A stretch of 12,579 bases of DNA from contig CAMOEO010000049.1 of the NCBI GenBank assembly GCA_946612175.1, forward strand, positions 1 through 12,579, in the 5' to 3' direction. The notes beneath the pieces were generated by a model. That model was not told where the DNA came from and did no database searches. It saw only the letters and a list, made by a program, of their open reading frames with translations. Positions 1 through 6,771 of the stretch are shown piece after piece (the stretch's first letter is position 1; the number at the start of each line of letters is the position of its first letter). This DNA comes from an uncultured Verrucomicrobiota bacterium (GTDB lineage Bacteria > Verrucomicrobiota > Kiritimatiellia > RFP12 > UBA3636). The position numbers and the translations under genes were made by a program.

Positions 1-78
1 CGCGATTTGCGGGCCTCCGCGACGGCGCGGCGCCAAAAAGTGGGGAAGGTCCAGAGACTTCGCTCGCGCGGGAATCCA

Positions 79-108
79 TTGACGCGGCCGGGGCGTCTGT
101 TGTAGAAT
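79..108 (+). promoter_or_regulatory. Sigma70-type promoter of the hybrid kinase gene
   Basis: TTGACG at 79-84 and TAGAAT at 103-108 are separated by 18 bp, a near-consensus -35/-10 pair. The predicted transcription start is about 115, giving a leader of about 43 nt to the ATG at 158. The -10 hexamer is the same as in the trpB, trpE and phosphodiesterase promoters of this window, which strengthens the call. It also rules out the in-frame ATG at 107, which lies inside the -10 box. The remaining 1-78 holds no gene or clear signal. Confidence 0.7.
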
Positions 109-157
109 GACTCCCGTTTCTCCCCCCGTCCGACCCTTTCCGCCCGGAGACCGTCCC

Positions 158-2533
158 ATGATTCCGTTCGCCCCCGTCCTCGCCGCCTGCGGCCCCGAGG
201 AAATCGCCCTCGGCGCCGTCGCCGTCATCGCCGCCTTCCTGCTCGGCCTCTTCCTCGTCATGCGGAAGAAACTGCGCGCCTCCCTCGTCGAGAAGACGCG
301 GACCGAGTTTTCCGAGGAGCTCCTCGCCCGGTTTCGCCGCGGCATGGAGTCCCGCATCGGCGGCGGCGGCGTCACCTCCGGCGCCGCCGGATCGGAGGGC
401 ATGGACCGCATCCTCGCCTACGCCAACATCGCCGAGGCCCTCTCCGGCGGCTACGAGTGCGTCTACTACATCGACCTGGCGACGAACCACTTCGACCAGT
501 ACCGCTCGCAGGGTCTCTACGAGTCCCTCAAGGTCGAGAAGGCCGGGGAGGACTTCTTCGGCATCACGCAGAGCCTCCTGCCGTCCACCATGCACCCGGA
601 CGACCTTTCGCGCATGCAGGAGGCGTTCCGCAAGGAGGCGATGACGGCCGCGACGGAGGGCGGCCGGGTCTTCTCCATCACCTACCGCCTGAAGATCCGG
701 GGCGAATACCTCTGGTACAATTTCCGCGCGCTGCGCCCCTCCGGCGATCCCGGGCACCTCGTCGGCGCCATCTCCAACGTCGACGAGCAGATGAAGCGCG
801 AGAAGGACCACGAGGCCCGCGCGGACGAATCCGTCGCCAAGCTCGAGGAGATGCTCGCGCAGTCCTCCCGCTCCCGCGCGACGCTGGTCAAGCTCGCGAC
901 CTACCAGGACGCCGACGAGCTGCGCGACGTGGCGCTGCGCGAGACGGGCCAGGCGCTCGGCGCGGTGGCGGTCTACCTCTACCGCCACCGCATGGACGGC
1001 ACCTCGCCGCTCGTCCACGCCTGGTTCCGCACCCCCGACTACAACGTCCTGCCGAAGAACGCCGCCGAGCTGATCGGCTCGCCCGACTACCTCGACGAGC
1101 ACCCCGACATCCGCTACGTCCTCGGGCAGGAGGAGGGGAACCAGCCGCTGTGGGACGACTTCCTCCGCAAATCCCGCGCCCAGCGCTTCCTCGCCGGCCC
1201 CCTCCGCGTCGACGGCGAGGTGTGGGGCCACGTCGGCTACCTCATCGACCGCCCCGGCGTCCCGGGCCGCGAGGAGCTGGAGCTCTTCCACGAGGCGTGC
1301 GCGCTCGTCCAGATCGGCGTCCTTCGCGCCAAGATCCTCGAGACGCGCGACACGCACCAGCGCCAGCTCGTCGCCTCCGCCCGCGCCGCCAACCAGGCCG
1401 CGCGCGCCAAGACGATGTTCCTCGCGACGATGTCGCACGAGATCCGCACGCCCCTCAACGCCGTCATCGGCTTCAGCGAATTCCTCAATCGCCCGGACGT
1501 GACGCCCGAGGAGATCAAGGAGTACACGGCCGGCATCTCCCACTCGGCCAACGCGCTCCTGGCGCTCATCAACGACATCCTCGACCTCTCCAAGCTCGAG
1601 GCGGGCCGGGTCGACATGAACGGCCGCTGCGACCTGGTGAAGCTCTTCGACGAGATGGACTCGCTCTTCCACTACCGCGCGGTCACCAAGGACCTGCGCC
1701 TCGAGCACACCATCCGCAAGGACTTCCCCGTCCTCAAGCTCTCCGAGGAGCATGTCCGCCAGATCCTCCTCAACCTCATCGGCAACGCCGTCAAGTTCAC
1801 CGACGCGGGGCTCGTCGAATGGACCGCCGAGGCCCACGCGGACGGCGCGGACACCGTCTCGCTCAACATCAACATCACCGACACCGGCATCGGCATCTCC
1901 AAGGACAAGCTCAAGACGATCTTCGACCCGTTCGTGCAGGACGGCGCCACCCGCGGCGGCAAGGTCTACAGCGGCACGGGCCTCGGGCTCCCGATCGTCA
2001 AGCGCCTCCTCGAGGCCTGCAACGGCACGATCGAGATGGAGAGCGCCCCCGGCGAGGGCACCCGCGTCCACATCCACATCGCCCGCGTCCCCGTCCTCCC
2101 GAAGAACGAGCTGCCCGCGCCCGATCCGGCCTCCGCCGGCACCGCCGCGCTCAAGCTTCCCGAGAGCTTCCGCGCCGTGATCGTGGACGACGTCCCGATC
2201 AACCTCAAGATCCTCGACCTCCACGTCAAGGGCCTCGGCATCTCGGACATCGCCCGCGCCGCCTCCGCCGAGGAGGCGCTCAAGGCGATCGCCGAGAAGA
2301 AGCCGGACGTCGTCCTCACCGACATGTGGATGCCCGGCATGAGCGGCGCCGACCTCGCCGCCGAGATCCGCAAGGACAAGGCGCTGGACGACGTCCCGCT
2401 CGTCGCGGTCACGGCGGACAACGACGTCGGCGCCACGTTCGACGCCTCGCTCTTCGCCGAAATCCTCACCAAGCCCGTCACCGCCGACAAGCTCAAGCTC
2501 GCGATGATGCACCTCTTCCCGAACGCACGGTAG
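158..2533 (+). CDS. Membrane-anchored hybrid sensor histidine kinase / response regulator
   Basis: A 791-residue hybrid kinase that would autophosphorylate on histidine and pass the phosphoryl group to its own receiver. The order is: one membrane helix at about residues 16-35 followed by RKK (no periplasmic sensor loop); a PAS-like domain at about 85-205 containing YYIDL; a short coiled linker; a GAF-like domain at about 245-395; HisKA with SHEIRTPLN, phosphoacceptor His427; and HATPase with LIGNAVKFT (N box), DTGIGI (G1), IFDPF (F box) and GTGLGLPI (G2). The C-terminal receiver at about 672-790 has the acidic pair Asp677/Asp678, phosphoacceptor Asp722 in TDMWMP and Lys772 in TKP. All catalytic motifs are intact. 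The start at 158 is chosen because GGAGA lies 7 bp upstream and the upstream ATG at 107 is inside the promoter. The sensory input is probably cytoplasmic through PAS and GAF; the ligand is unknown. The HPt gene follows after 5 bp, so the likely route is His427 to Asp722 to the HPt histidine. Confidence 0.93.
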   Translation: MIPFAPVLAACGPEEIALGAVAVIAAFLLGLFLVMRKKLRASLVEKTRTEFSEELLARFRRGMESRIGGGGVTSGAAGSEGMDRILAYANIAEALSGGYECVYYIDLATNHFDQYRSQGLYESLKVEKAGEDFFGITQSLLPSTMHPDDLSRMQEAFRKEAMTAATEGGRVFSITYRLKIRGEYLWYNFRALRPSGDPGHLVGAISNVDEQMKREKDHEARADESVAKLEEMLAQSSRSRATLVKLATYQDADELRDVALRETGQALGAVAVYLYRHRMDGTSPLVHAWFRTPDYNVLPKNAAELIGSPDYLDEHPDIRYVLGQEEGNQPLWDDFLRKSRAQRFLAGPLRVDGEVWGHVGYLIDRPGVPGREELELFHEACALVQIGVLRAKILETRDTHQRQLVASARAANQAARAKTMFLATMSHEIRTPLNAVIGFSEFLNRPDVTPEEIKEYTAGISHSANALLALINDILDLSKLEAGRVDMNGRCDLVKLFDEMDSLFHYRAVTKDLRLEHTIRKDFPVLKLSEEHVRQILLNLIGNAVKFTDAGLVEWTAEAHADGADTVSLNINITDTGIGISKDKLKTIFDPFVQDGATRGGKVYSGTGLGLPIVKRLLEACNGTIEMESAPGEGTRVHIHIARVPVLPKNELPAPDPASAGTAALKLPESFRAVIVDDVPINLKILDLHVKGLGISDIARAASAEEALKAIAEKKPDVVLTDMWMPGMSGADLAAEIRKDKALDDVPLVAVTADNDVGATFDASLFAEILTKPVTADKLKLAMMHLFPNAR

Positions 2534-2538
2534 CGTCC

Positions 2539-2868
2539 ATGATCTCCGACGTCAAAAAACATCTTCAATCCACCCTCGGGCTCCCCGAGGAAATGCTCGG
2601 CGAGTTCGTGGACGCGTTCATGGATTCGTTCGACGGAAGCGCGAGGGAGCTCGCGCCGTTCGCGGACGGTTCCGCCGCCCCGGACTGGCTGGAGATCCGC
2701 CGGATCACGCACATGATCAAGGGCTATTCCGACGGCGTCGGCGCCACGGACCTGCGCGCCCTCTCGGACAAGCTCAACGCCGCCGCGCACGCGGAGGACG
2801 CGGCGGCCTGCCGCGCCGGCGCCCAGGCGATCGTCGACCTCCACGCCCGCTACCGCGCCGGGGCCTGA
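2539..2868 (+). CDS. Stand-alone HPt (histidine phosphotransfer) protein
   Basis: A 109-residue protein with the HPt signature. His58 lies in THMIKG, followed by GVGA and then a leucine-rich helix (LRALSDKLNAAAHAED), matching the usual AHxLKG...LGA...L pattern of the four-helix bundle that carries phosphoryl groups between receivers. The start is 5 bp after the kinase stop codon and lacks a recognisable Shine-Dalgarno site, so translational coupling to the kinase is likely. The kinase ends in a receiver and has no HPt domain of its own, so this protein supplies the missing third step of a His-Asp-His-Asp relay. The final response regulator is not in the window. The reading frame stays open far upstream, but that part is an out-of-frame shadow of the kinase gene; protein-like sequence begins only at this ATG. 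Length and motif fit the family well. Confidence 0.85.
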   Translation: MISDVKKHLQSTLGLPEEMLGEFVDAFMDSFDGSARELAPFADGSAAPDWLEIRRITHMIKGYSDGVGATDLRALSDKLNAAAHAEDAAACRAGAQAIVDLHARYRAGA

Positions 2869-2900
2869 CCCCCGCCTCCGGGCTCCGGCGAACTTTCGCC

Positions 2901-4559
2901 ATGACGCACGACATCGGCCAGGCGGGGTTCGCGGCGCGGATGCGGGTCGATCTGCGAGACGCCGCGACGGACGAGCCGCTCGTCGAGGCGGGGCCGTTGC
3001 GTCTCGCGCTGCGGATGGCGGGCCGGACGCCCGGGCTCGAGCGCTACGACCGCGACGCCGGGAACTACCTCGCGTTCCCGATGCCGGACGGCTCGTGCCC
3101 CGTCGTCGAGGCGACGCTCTCGGGGCTGCGCGTCGGGATTCCGCTCGGGCTCCTGGCGAAGCCGGACGGCGTCCACGACGTCGAAGTCCGCGTGGAGGGG
3201 TCGCATTTCTCGATTGCGGTGGACGGCCACGTCGACGACGACATGCTTTCCCTGCCTTCGCTCGAAGCCGACCTCGCTGCGCCGCGAACGCTCTCGCCGC
3301 GCGTGGGGTCGGCGCAGGTGTCCGCCCCGGCCGAGCCGGATGCCGGCGGCCGCGTGCCGGACGCGCGTCCGATCGCGCGGAGCATCCAATACTGGACGCC
3401 CGACGGCCACAACGCCTGGGTCGGCGACGTCGCGCCGGGCTTTTTCGGCGGGCGGCTGCACCTCTTCTACCTCTTCGACCGGCGCCACCACGGCAGCAAG
3501 GGCGGCGCGGGCGGGCACGCCTTCGCGCACCTCTCCACGCCCGACCTCGCGCACTGGGACGAGCACCCGGCCGCCGTCCCCGTCGAGCAATGGTGGGAGA
3601 CGGTCGGGACGGGTACGCCGTTCGTGCACGAGGGACGCCTCTGCCTCGCCTACGGGCTCCACACCGAACGCCTCTCGAAGGATCCCGCCCTTCCGGCGGG
3701 CGCGACCTACGCGGTGTCGGAGGACGGCATCCGTTTCCGCAAGACCGGGCGGATCGTCCACCCGACGCGCAACCCGACGATCGTCAACCGCCCGGACGGC
3801 CTCCTCGGCCTCGCGGCCGGCTATGACGGCCAGAGCGGGCTCTGGACGGCGGCGCGCCCGGAGGGCCCCTGGACGCTGCGCGACGCGACGCTGCCGACGA
3901 GCGGCGACTGCCCGTGCCCGTTCGCGTGGCGCGGCCACCACTACGTCTTCCAGGGGTTCGGCGGCTTCGCCCACAGCGCCACCGGCGAGCCCGGCTCCTG
4001 GGAAGACTGGGCCGCGGCGGGGCTCGCGCCCTACGACGGGCTCGCCGTCCCGATGGTCGCGCCGTTCGGCGCCGACCGCCGCATCCTCGCCGGCTGGCTC
4101 GGCTTCCACGACGAGGCGTGGTGGGGCGGCTGGCTCGTCCTGCGCGAGCTGGTGCCGTTCCCCGACGGCACGCTCGGCACGAAGTGGGTGCCGGAGATCG
4201 AGCCGCCGTCGCCGCCCGAGACGTTCGCCGCGGAGCCGGGGCGCCCCCTCCGCATCGCGTTCCCGCGCGAGGGCTCGGAGGGCCCGGCGCTCGTCTTCCG
4301 GCTTGATCCGGCGGCGCGCACGGCGTCCTTCGCCGACGACGTGCCGGAGCCCCGCTTCGGCGCGCTCCATTCCGCGAACAACGTCCGCATCGGACGCCTG
4401 CCGGACCTCGGCCCCGGCGCCGCCGTCCGGATCGTCCGACACTACGACCCGAAGGGCGGCGCCACGATCTTCGACGCGGAAATCGGCGGCTGCCGCACGC
4501 TCATCTGCCGCCGCCGCGGCCGCTACCGCGCGGCTTCGTCGGAGGGTCTCATGCGGTAG
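2901..4559 (+). CDS. GH32-like (clan GH-J type) five-bladed propeller protein with atypical catalytic motifs
   Basis: A 552-residue protein without a signal peptide, so probably cytoplasmic. Residues 1-130 look like a beta-sandwich (LamG/concanavalin-like, with VRVEGSHFSIAVDGH). Residues 160-450 resemble the GH32 propeller: WVGDVAPGFFGGRLHLFY aligns with the family's WMNDPNG...HLFY block, placing Asp176 at the nucleophile position, followed by HLSTPDLAHW like the usual HAxSxDLxHW. Two other key motifs differ: the RDP triplet appears as Arg290-Asn-Pro, and the acid/base Glu-Cys-Pro appears as Asp336-Cys-Pro. About 100 C-terminal residues form another beta-rich part ending in FDAEIGGCRTLICRRRGRY. 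The role may be a fructosidase-like or other glycosidase, or a non-hydrolytic relative; substrate unknown. It starts 32 bp after the HPt stop with no promoter or clear ribosome site between them, so co-transcription with the kinase is possible. Its 3' end overlaps trpB by 11 bp tail to tail. Confidence 0.7.
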   Translation: MTHDIGQAGFAARMRVDLRDAATDEPLVEAGPLRLALRMAGRTPGLERYDRDAGNYLAFPMPDGSCPVVEATLSGLRVGIPLGLLAKPDGVHDVEVRVEGSHFSIAVDGHVDDDMLSLPSLEADLAAPRTLSPRVGSAQVSAPAEPDAGGRVPDARPIARSIQYWTPDGHNAWVGDVAPGFFGGRLHLFYLFDRRHHGSKGGAGGHAFAHLSTPDLAHWDEHPAAVPVEQWWETVGTGTPFVHEGRLCLAYGLHTERLSKDPALPAGATYAVSEDGIRFRKTGRIVHPTRNPTIVNRPDGLLGLAAGYDGQSGLWTAARPEGPWTLRDATLPTSGDCPCPFAWRGHHYVFQGFGGFAHSATGEPGSWEDWAAAGLAPYDGLAVPMVAPFGADRRILAGWLGFHDEAWWGGWLVLRELVPFPDGTLGTKWVPEIEPPSPPETFAAEPGRPLRIAFPREGSEGPALVFRLDPAARTASFADDVPEPRFGALHSANNVRIGRLPDLGPGAAVRIVRHYDPKGGATIFDAEIGGCRTLICRRRGRYRAASSEGLMR

Positions 4560-4561
4560 CG
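4521..4561. terminator. Possible bidirectional terminator spanning convergent gene ends
   Basis: CGCTACCGC at 4521-4529 and GCGGTAGCG at 4553-4561 form a perfect 9-bp inverted repeat around a 23-nt loop. The right arm contains the GH32-like stop codon and the loop contains the trpB stop. There is no T-run on either side and the loop is long, so this is a weak terminator candidate. It is the only hairpin-like signal I see between the two convergent genes. Confidence 0.3.
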
Positions 4562-5826
4562 TCGCCGCCGTGCGCGGCTGTCCAGGCGTTGACGTGGTCG
4601 ATGTCCTTGTCGCCGCGGCCGGAGAGGCAGACGACAATCTGCTGGTCGGGGCGCATGGTCTTCGCCGCCTTGAGCGCGGCGGCGAGGGCGTGCGAGCTCT
4701 CGAGCGCGGGGATGATGCCCTCGAGGCGGCAGAGCAGGTGGAAGGCGCGGACGGCCTCCGCGTCCGTGACCGGGACGTAGCGCGCGCGGCCGATGTCGGC
4801 GAGGAGCGCGTGCTCGGGGCCGACGCCGGGGTAGTCGAGCCCGGCGGAGATGCTCCACGCCTCGTGGACCTGGCCGTCCGCGTTCTGCAGCAGATACGTC
4901 TTCGCGCCGTGCAGGATGCCCTTCTGCCGCCCGCAGATCGAGGCGGCGTGGCGGCCGGTCTCGACGCCCTCGCCGCCGGCCTCCGCGCCGAGGAGCGCGA
5001 CTCCGGGGTCGTCGAGGAACGGGTAGAACGCGCCGATCGCGTTGCTGCCGCCGCCGACGCACGCGACGACGAGGTCCGGCAGGCGGCCGGTCTTCTCGAG
5101 GATCTGCGCGCGGGCCTCGTCGCCGATCACGCGCTGGAAGTCGCGGACCATCTCCGGGTAGGGGTCGGGGCCGGCCGCGGTGCCGATCACGTAGTAGGTG
5201 TCCGTCGCGTGCGAGACCCAGTAGCGCATCGCCTCGTTCATCGCGTCCTTCAGGGTCTTCGTGCCGGACTCGACCGCCACGACCTCCGCGCCGAGCATCC
5301 GCATGCGGAGCACGTTGGGGGCCTGGCGGCGGACGTCCTCCGCGCCCATGAACACCTTGCACTCCATCCCGAAGCGCGCGGCGATCGTCGCCGTCGCGAC
5401 GCCGTGCTGCCCGGCGCCCGTCTCGGCGATGACCTTCGTCTTGCCCATACGGCGCGCGAGGATGCCCTGCCCGACGACGTTGTTGATCTTGTGGGCGCCG
5501 GTGTGGTTGCAGTCCTCGCGCTTGAGGAAGATCCGCGGCCCGCCCGCGAACGCGGTGAGGCGCTCGCAGAAGTCGAGCGGCGAGGGGCGGCCCGCGTAGT
5601 CGCGGAGCATCGCGCGGAACTCGGCGTCGAACGCCGGGTCCTTCTTCGCCGCCTCCCAGGCGGCCTTGAGCTCGTCGATGGGCGCGGCGAGCGTCTCGCC
5701 GATGTAGCGCCCGCCCCAGGGGCCGAAGTGCCCGCCCGCGTCGGGCTGTGTTCCGATGTAGCTCCCGCGCCCGGCGGCGTCCGCCGCGGGCGCGATGCCT
5801 GCGAAAGTGGAATCGTTTGCGTTCAT
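4549..5826 (-). CDS. trpB: Tryptophan synthase beta chain
   Basis: 425 residues. TrpB makes L-tryptophan from indole and L-serine with PLP, normally in an alpha2beta2 complex with TrpA. The sequence shows the PLP lysine Lys113 in HTGAHKINN, the catalytic glutamate Glu135 in AETGAGQHG, the phosphate-binding loop GGGSN at 258-262, SAGLDYPGVGPEH, and ALESSHAL with LSGRGDKD near the C terminus. It is the canonical TrpB1 type rather than TrpB2, so it should need TrpA, which is not adjacent. The N terminus is about 26 residues longer than that of the E. coli protein. No other Met, Val or Leu start codon lies between residue 1 and the conserved core, so the ATG at 5826 is the only good start. It lies just 8 bp beyond a TAGAAT -10 box, implying a leaderless transcript. 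It is a single-gene unit under its own copy of the trpE promoter, divergent from the phosphodiesterase gene and overlapping the GH32-like gene by 11 bp at its 3' end. Confidence 0.96.
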   Translation of the reverse strand: MNANDSTFAGIAPAADAAGRGSYIGTQPDAGGHFGPWGGRYIGETLAAPIDELKAAWEAAKKDPAFDAEFRAMLRDYAGRPSPLDFCERLTAFAGGPRIFLKREDCNHTGAHKINNVVGQGILARRMGKTKVIAETGAGQHGVATATIAARFGMECKVFMGAEDVRRQAPNVLRMRMLGAEVVAVESGTKTLKDAMNEAMRYWVSHATDTYYVIGTAAGPDPYPEMVRDFQRVIGDEARAQILEKTGRLPDLVVACVGGGSNAIGAFYPFLDDPGVALLGAEAGGEGVETGRHAASICGRQKGILHGAKTYLLQNADGQVHEAWSISAGLDYPGVGPEHALLADIGRARYVPVTDAEAVRAFHLLCRLEGIIPALESSHALAAALKAAKTMRPDQQIVVCLSGRGDKDIDHVNAWTAAHGGDATA

Positions 5827-5834
5827 GGCGGGGC

Positions 5835-5871
5835 ATTCTAGGTGTTTCTATTGATAGAGTCAAGCGGAAAA
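5835..5871 (-). promoter_or_regulatory. trpB promoter with candidate Trp operator (copy 1 of a 37-bp repeat)
   Basis: Read on the minus strand, TTGACT (5863-5858) and TAGAAT (5840-5835) are 17 bp apart. The spacer holds TCTATTGATAGA (plus strand 5847-5858), a 12-bp palindrome broken at one central base. TTTTCC lies just upstream of the -35 and could act as an UP-like element. The 37 bp match 10545-10581 in front of trpE except at 5853. The predicted start of transcription is about 5828, 2 nt from the trpB ATG. Confidence 0.75.
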
Positions 5872-5881
5872 TGCGACCCGC

Positions 5882-5910
5882 TTGCGCGGTCCGGCCGGGC
5901 GCGGTAGAAT
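5882..5910 (+). promoter_or_regulatory. Promoter of the phosphodiesterase gene
   Basis: TTGCGC at 5882-5887 and TAGAAT at 5905-5910 are 17 bp apart. The -35 is poor (3 of 6 consensus bases) but sits in the same CCGCTTG context as the trpB and trpE -35 boxes. That context forms a 7-bp inverted repeat between the two divergent promoters (5861-5867 and 5878-5884). The predicted start of transcription is about 5917, essentially at the ATG at 5918. Confidence 0.5.
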
Positions 5911-5917
5911 GGAGCCC

Positions 5918-6748
5918 ATGCAAAACGACCTTCGAAAGGACGCCGCCGCGCGGCGCGTGCTGCTCGTCGCCCACCGGGGCGCCTGGGGCGGCGACATCCC
6001 CTGCAACACCATCGCCTCCTACGACATCGCGCTCTCCCACGGCGCGGACATGCTGGAGATCGACGTCGACCGGACGAGCGACGGCACGCTCGTCATCTTC
6101 CACCCGTGGATGGAGCGTCCGCTCCTCGGCTACGGCGACCGCATCGCGAACCACCCGTGGTCGTTCGTGAAGGAGCTGCGCTACCAGAACATCGACAACT
6201 GCCCGACGCCGTTCGGGATCTGCACGTTCGAGGAGGTCCTCGACCGCTACCGCGGCCGCTGCTACCTCAACGTCGACAAGTTCTGGGAGCATCCCGCCGA
6301 GATCGCCGCCGCCATCCGCGCGCGCGGCATGCAGGACCAGTGCCTCGTCAAGACCGGGCCCGATCCGCGCGTCCTCGGCATCATCGAGGAGCACGCTTCC
6401 GACATGCCGTTCCTCGGCATCGTCCGGAGCGAGGCGGACTGCGAGGCGTTCGCCGCGCGCAAGATCCGCCTGGAGGGCTTCGAGACGCTCTTCCGCGCGG
6501 ACGACGCGCCGGTCGCCTCGCCGGCGTTCGTCGAGCGCCAGCACGCCGCAGGCCGGCTCCTCTGGGCCAATTCGATCGTCTACAACTTCCGCGACGTCAT
6601 CGCCGGCGGCCGCAGCGACGACCGCGCGATGACCGGCGACCCCGAGGGCTCGTGGGGGTGGCTGGCCGACCGCGGCTTCGACTTCATCCAGACCGACTGG
6701 CTCCGCGACTGCGCCGACTTCCTCGCGCGCACCGGCCGCCGTTCCTGA
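5918..6748 (+). CDS. Glycerophosphodiester phosphodiesterase family protein (cytoplasmic)
   Basis: 276 residues from the ATG at 5918. The family hydrolyses glycerophosphodiesters to glycerol 3-phosphate and an alcohol on a TIM barrel with a divalent metal. Visible motifs are His19-Arg20-Gly in LVAHRG, the Asn-Thr pair at 30-31 (CNTIASYDIAL), Glu47 and Asp49 in MLEIDVDRTSDGTLVIFH with His62 as the second active-site histidine, LNVDKFW where the family usually has an (I)E(I)K strand, and the C-terminal FIQTDW. There is no signal peptide, so it is probably cytoplasmic. In-frame ATG at 5909 and TTG at 5882 also exist, but they lie inside the -10 and -35 boxes, so 5918 is preferred. GGAG at 5911-5914 is only 3 nt from the ATG and unlikely to act as a ribosome site. 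The gene sits between trpB and trpF on the opposite strand and has no evident link to tryptophan synthesis. The exact substrate is uncertain. Confidence 0.85.
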   Translation: MQNDLRKDAAARRVLLVAHRGAWGGDIPCNTIASYDIALSHGADMLEIDVDRTSDGTLVIFHPWMERPLLGYGDRIANHPWSFVKELRYQNIDNCPTPFGICTFEEVLDRYRGRCYLNVDKFWEHPAEIAAAIRARGMQDQCLVKTGPDPRVLGIIEEHASDMPFLGIVRSEADCEAFAARKIRLEGFETLFRADDAPVASPAFVERQHAAGRLLWANSIVYNFRDVIAGGRSDDRAMTGDPEGSWGWLADRGFDFIQTDWLRDCADFLARTGRRS

Positions 6749-6761
6749 CCCCGGAACGGCG
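6737..6761. terminator. Hairpin between convergent phosphodiesterase and trpF genes
   Basis: CGCCGTTCC (6737-6745) and GGAACGGCG (6753-6761) form a perfect 9-bp stem with a 7-nt loop. The loop begins with the phosphodiesterase stop codon, and the hairpin lies 11 bp beyond the trpF stop on the other strand. No T-run follows on either strand. The position between tail-to-tail genes suggests a bidirectional transcription stop. Confidence 0.5.
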
Positions 6762-6771
6762 TCCCCGCCCG

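Noticed and set aside
1..78. Partial gene or RNA at the left edge.
   Set aside because: No convincing coding pattern, tRNA fold or terminator was seen in this short stretch.
107..157. Start of the hybrid kinase at ATG 107 (17 extra residues).
   Set aside because: The ATG lies inside the TAGAAT -10 box (103-108), so it would not be on the main transcript. ATG 158 has GGAGA at good spacing.
457..2538. Long open frame overlapping the kinase in another plus-strand frame and running into the HPt gene.
   Set aside because: Its translation is low-complexity Arg/Pro/Gly/Ala sequence typical of shadow frames in GC-rich genes. Only the part from 2539 resembles a protein family.
2901..4559. Classical secreted invertase or levanase.
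   Set aside because: No signal peptide, and two of the three catalytic motifs differ, so a specific GH32 activity is not supported.
2850..4637. Long minus-strand frame of about 595 residues opposite the GH32-like gene.
   Set aside because: Arg/Ala/Val/Glu-rich composition without motifs. It is the complement shadow of a real gene with strong third-position GC.
5835..5871. The 37-bp repeats as ends of an insertion sequence or integrated element.
   Set aside because: They are direct repeats, each coinciding with a functional promoter, and no transposase or integrase gene lies between them.
5882..5917. Longer phosphodiesterase forms starting at TTG 5882 or ATG 5909.
   Set aside because: Both codons lie inside the predicted -35 or -10 boxes, and the added residues are not family-like.
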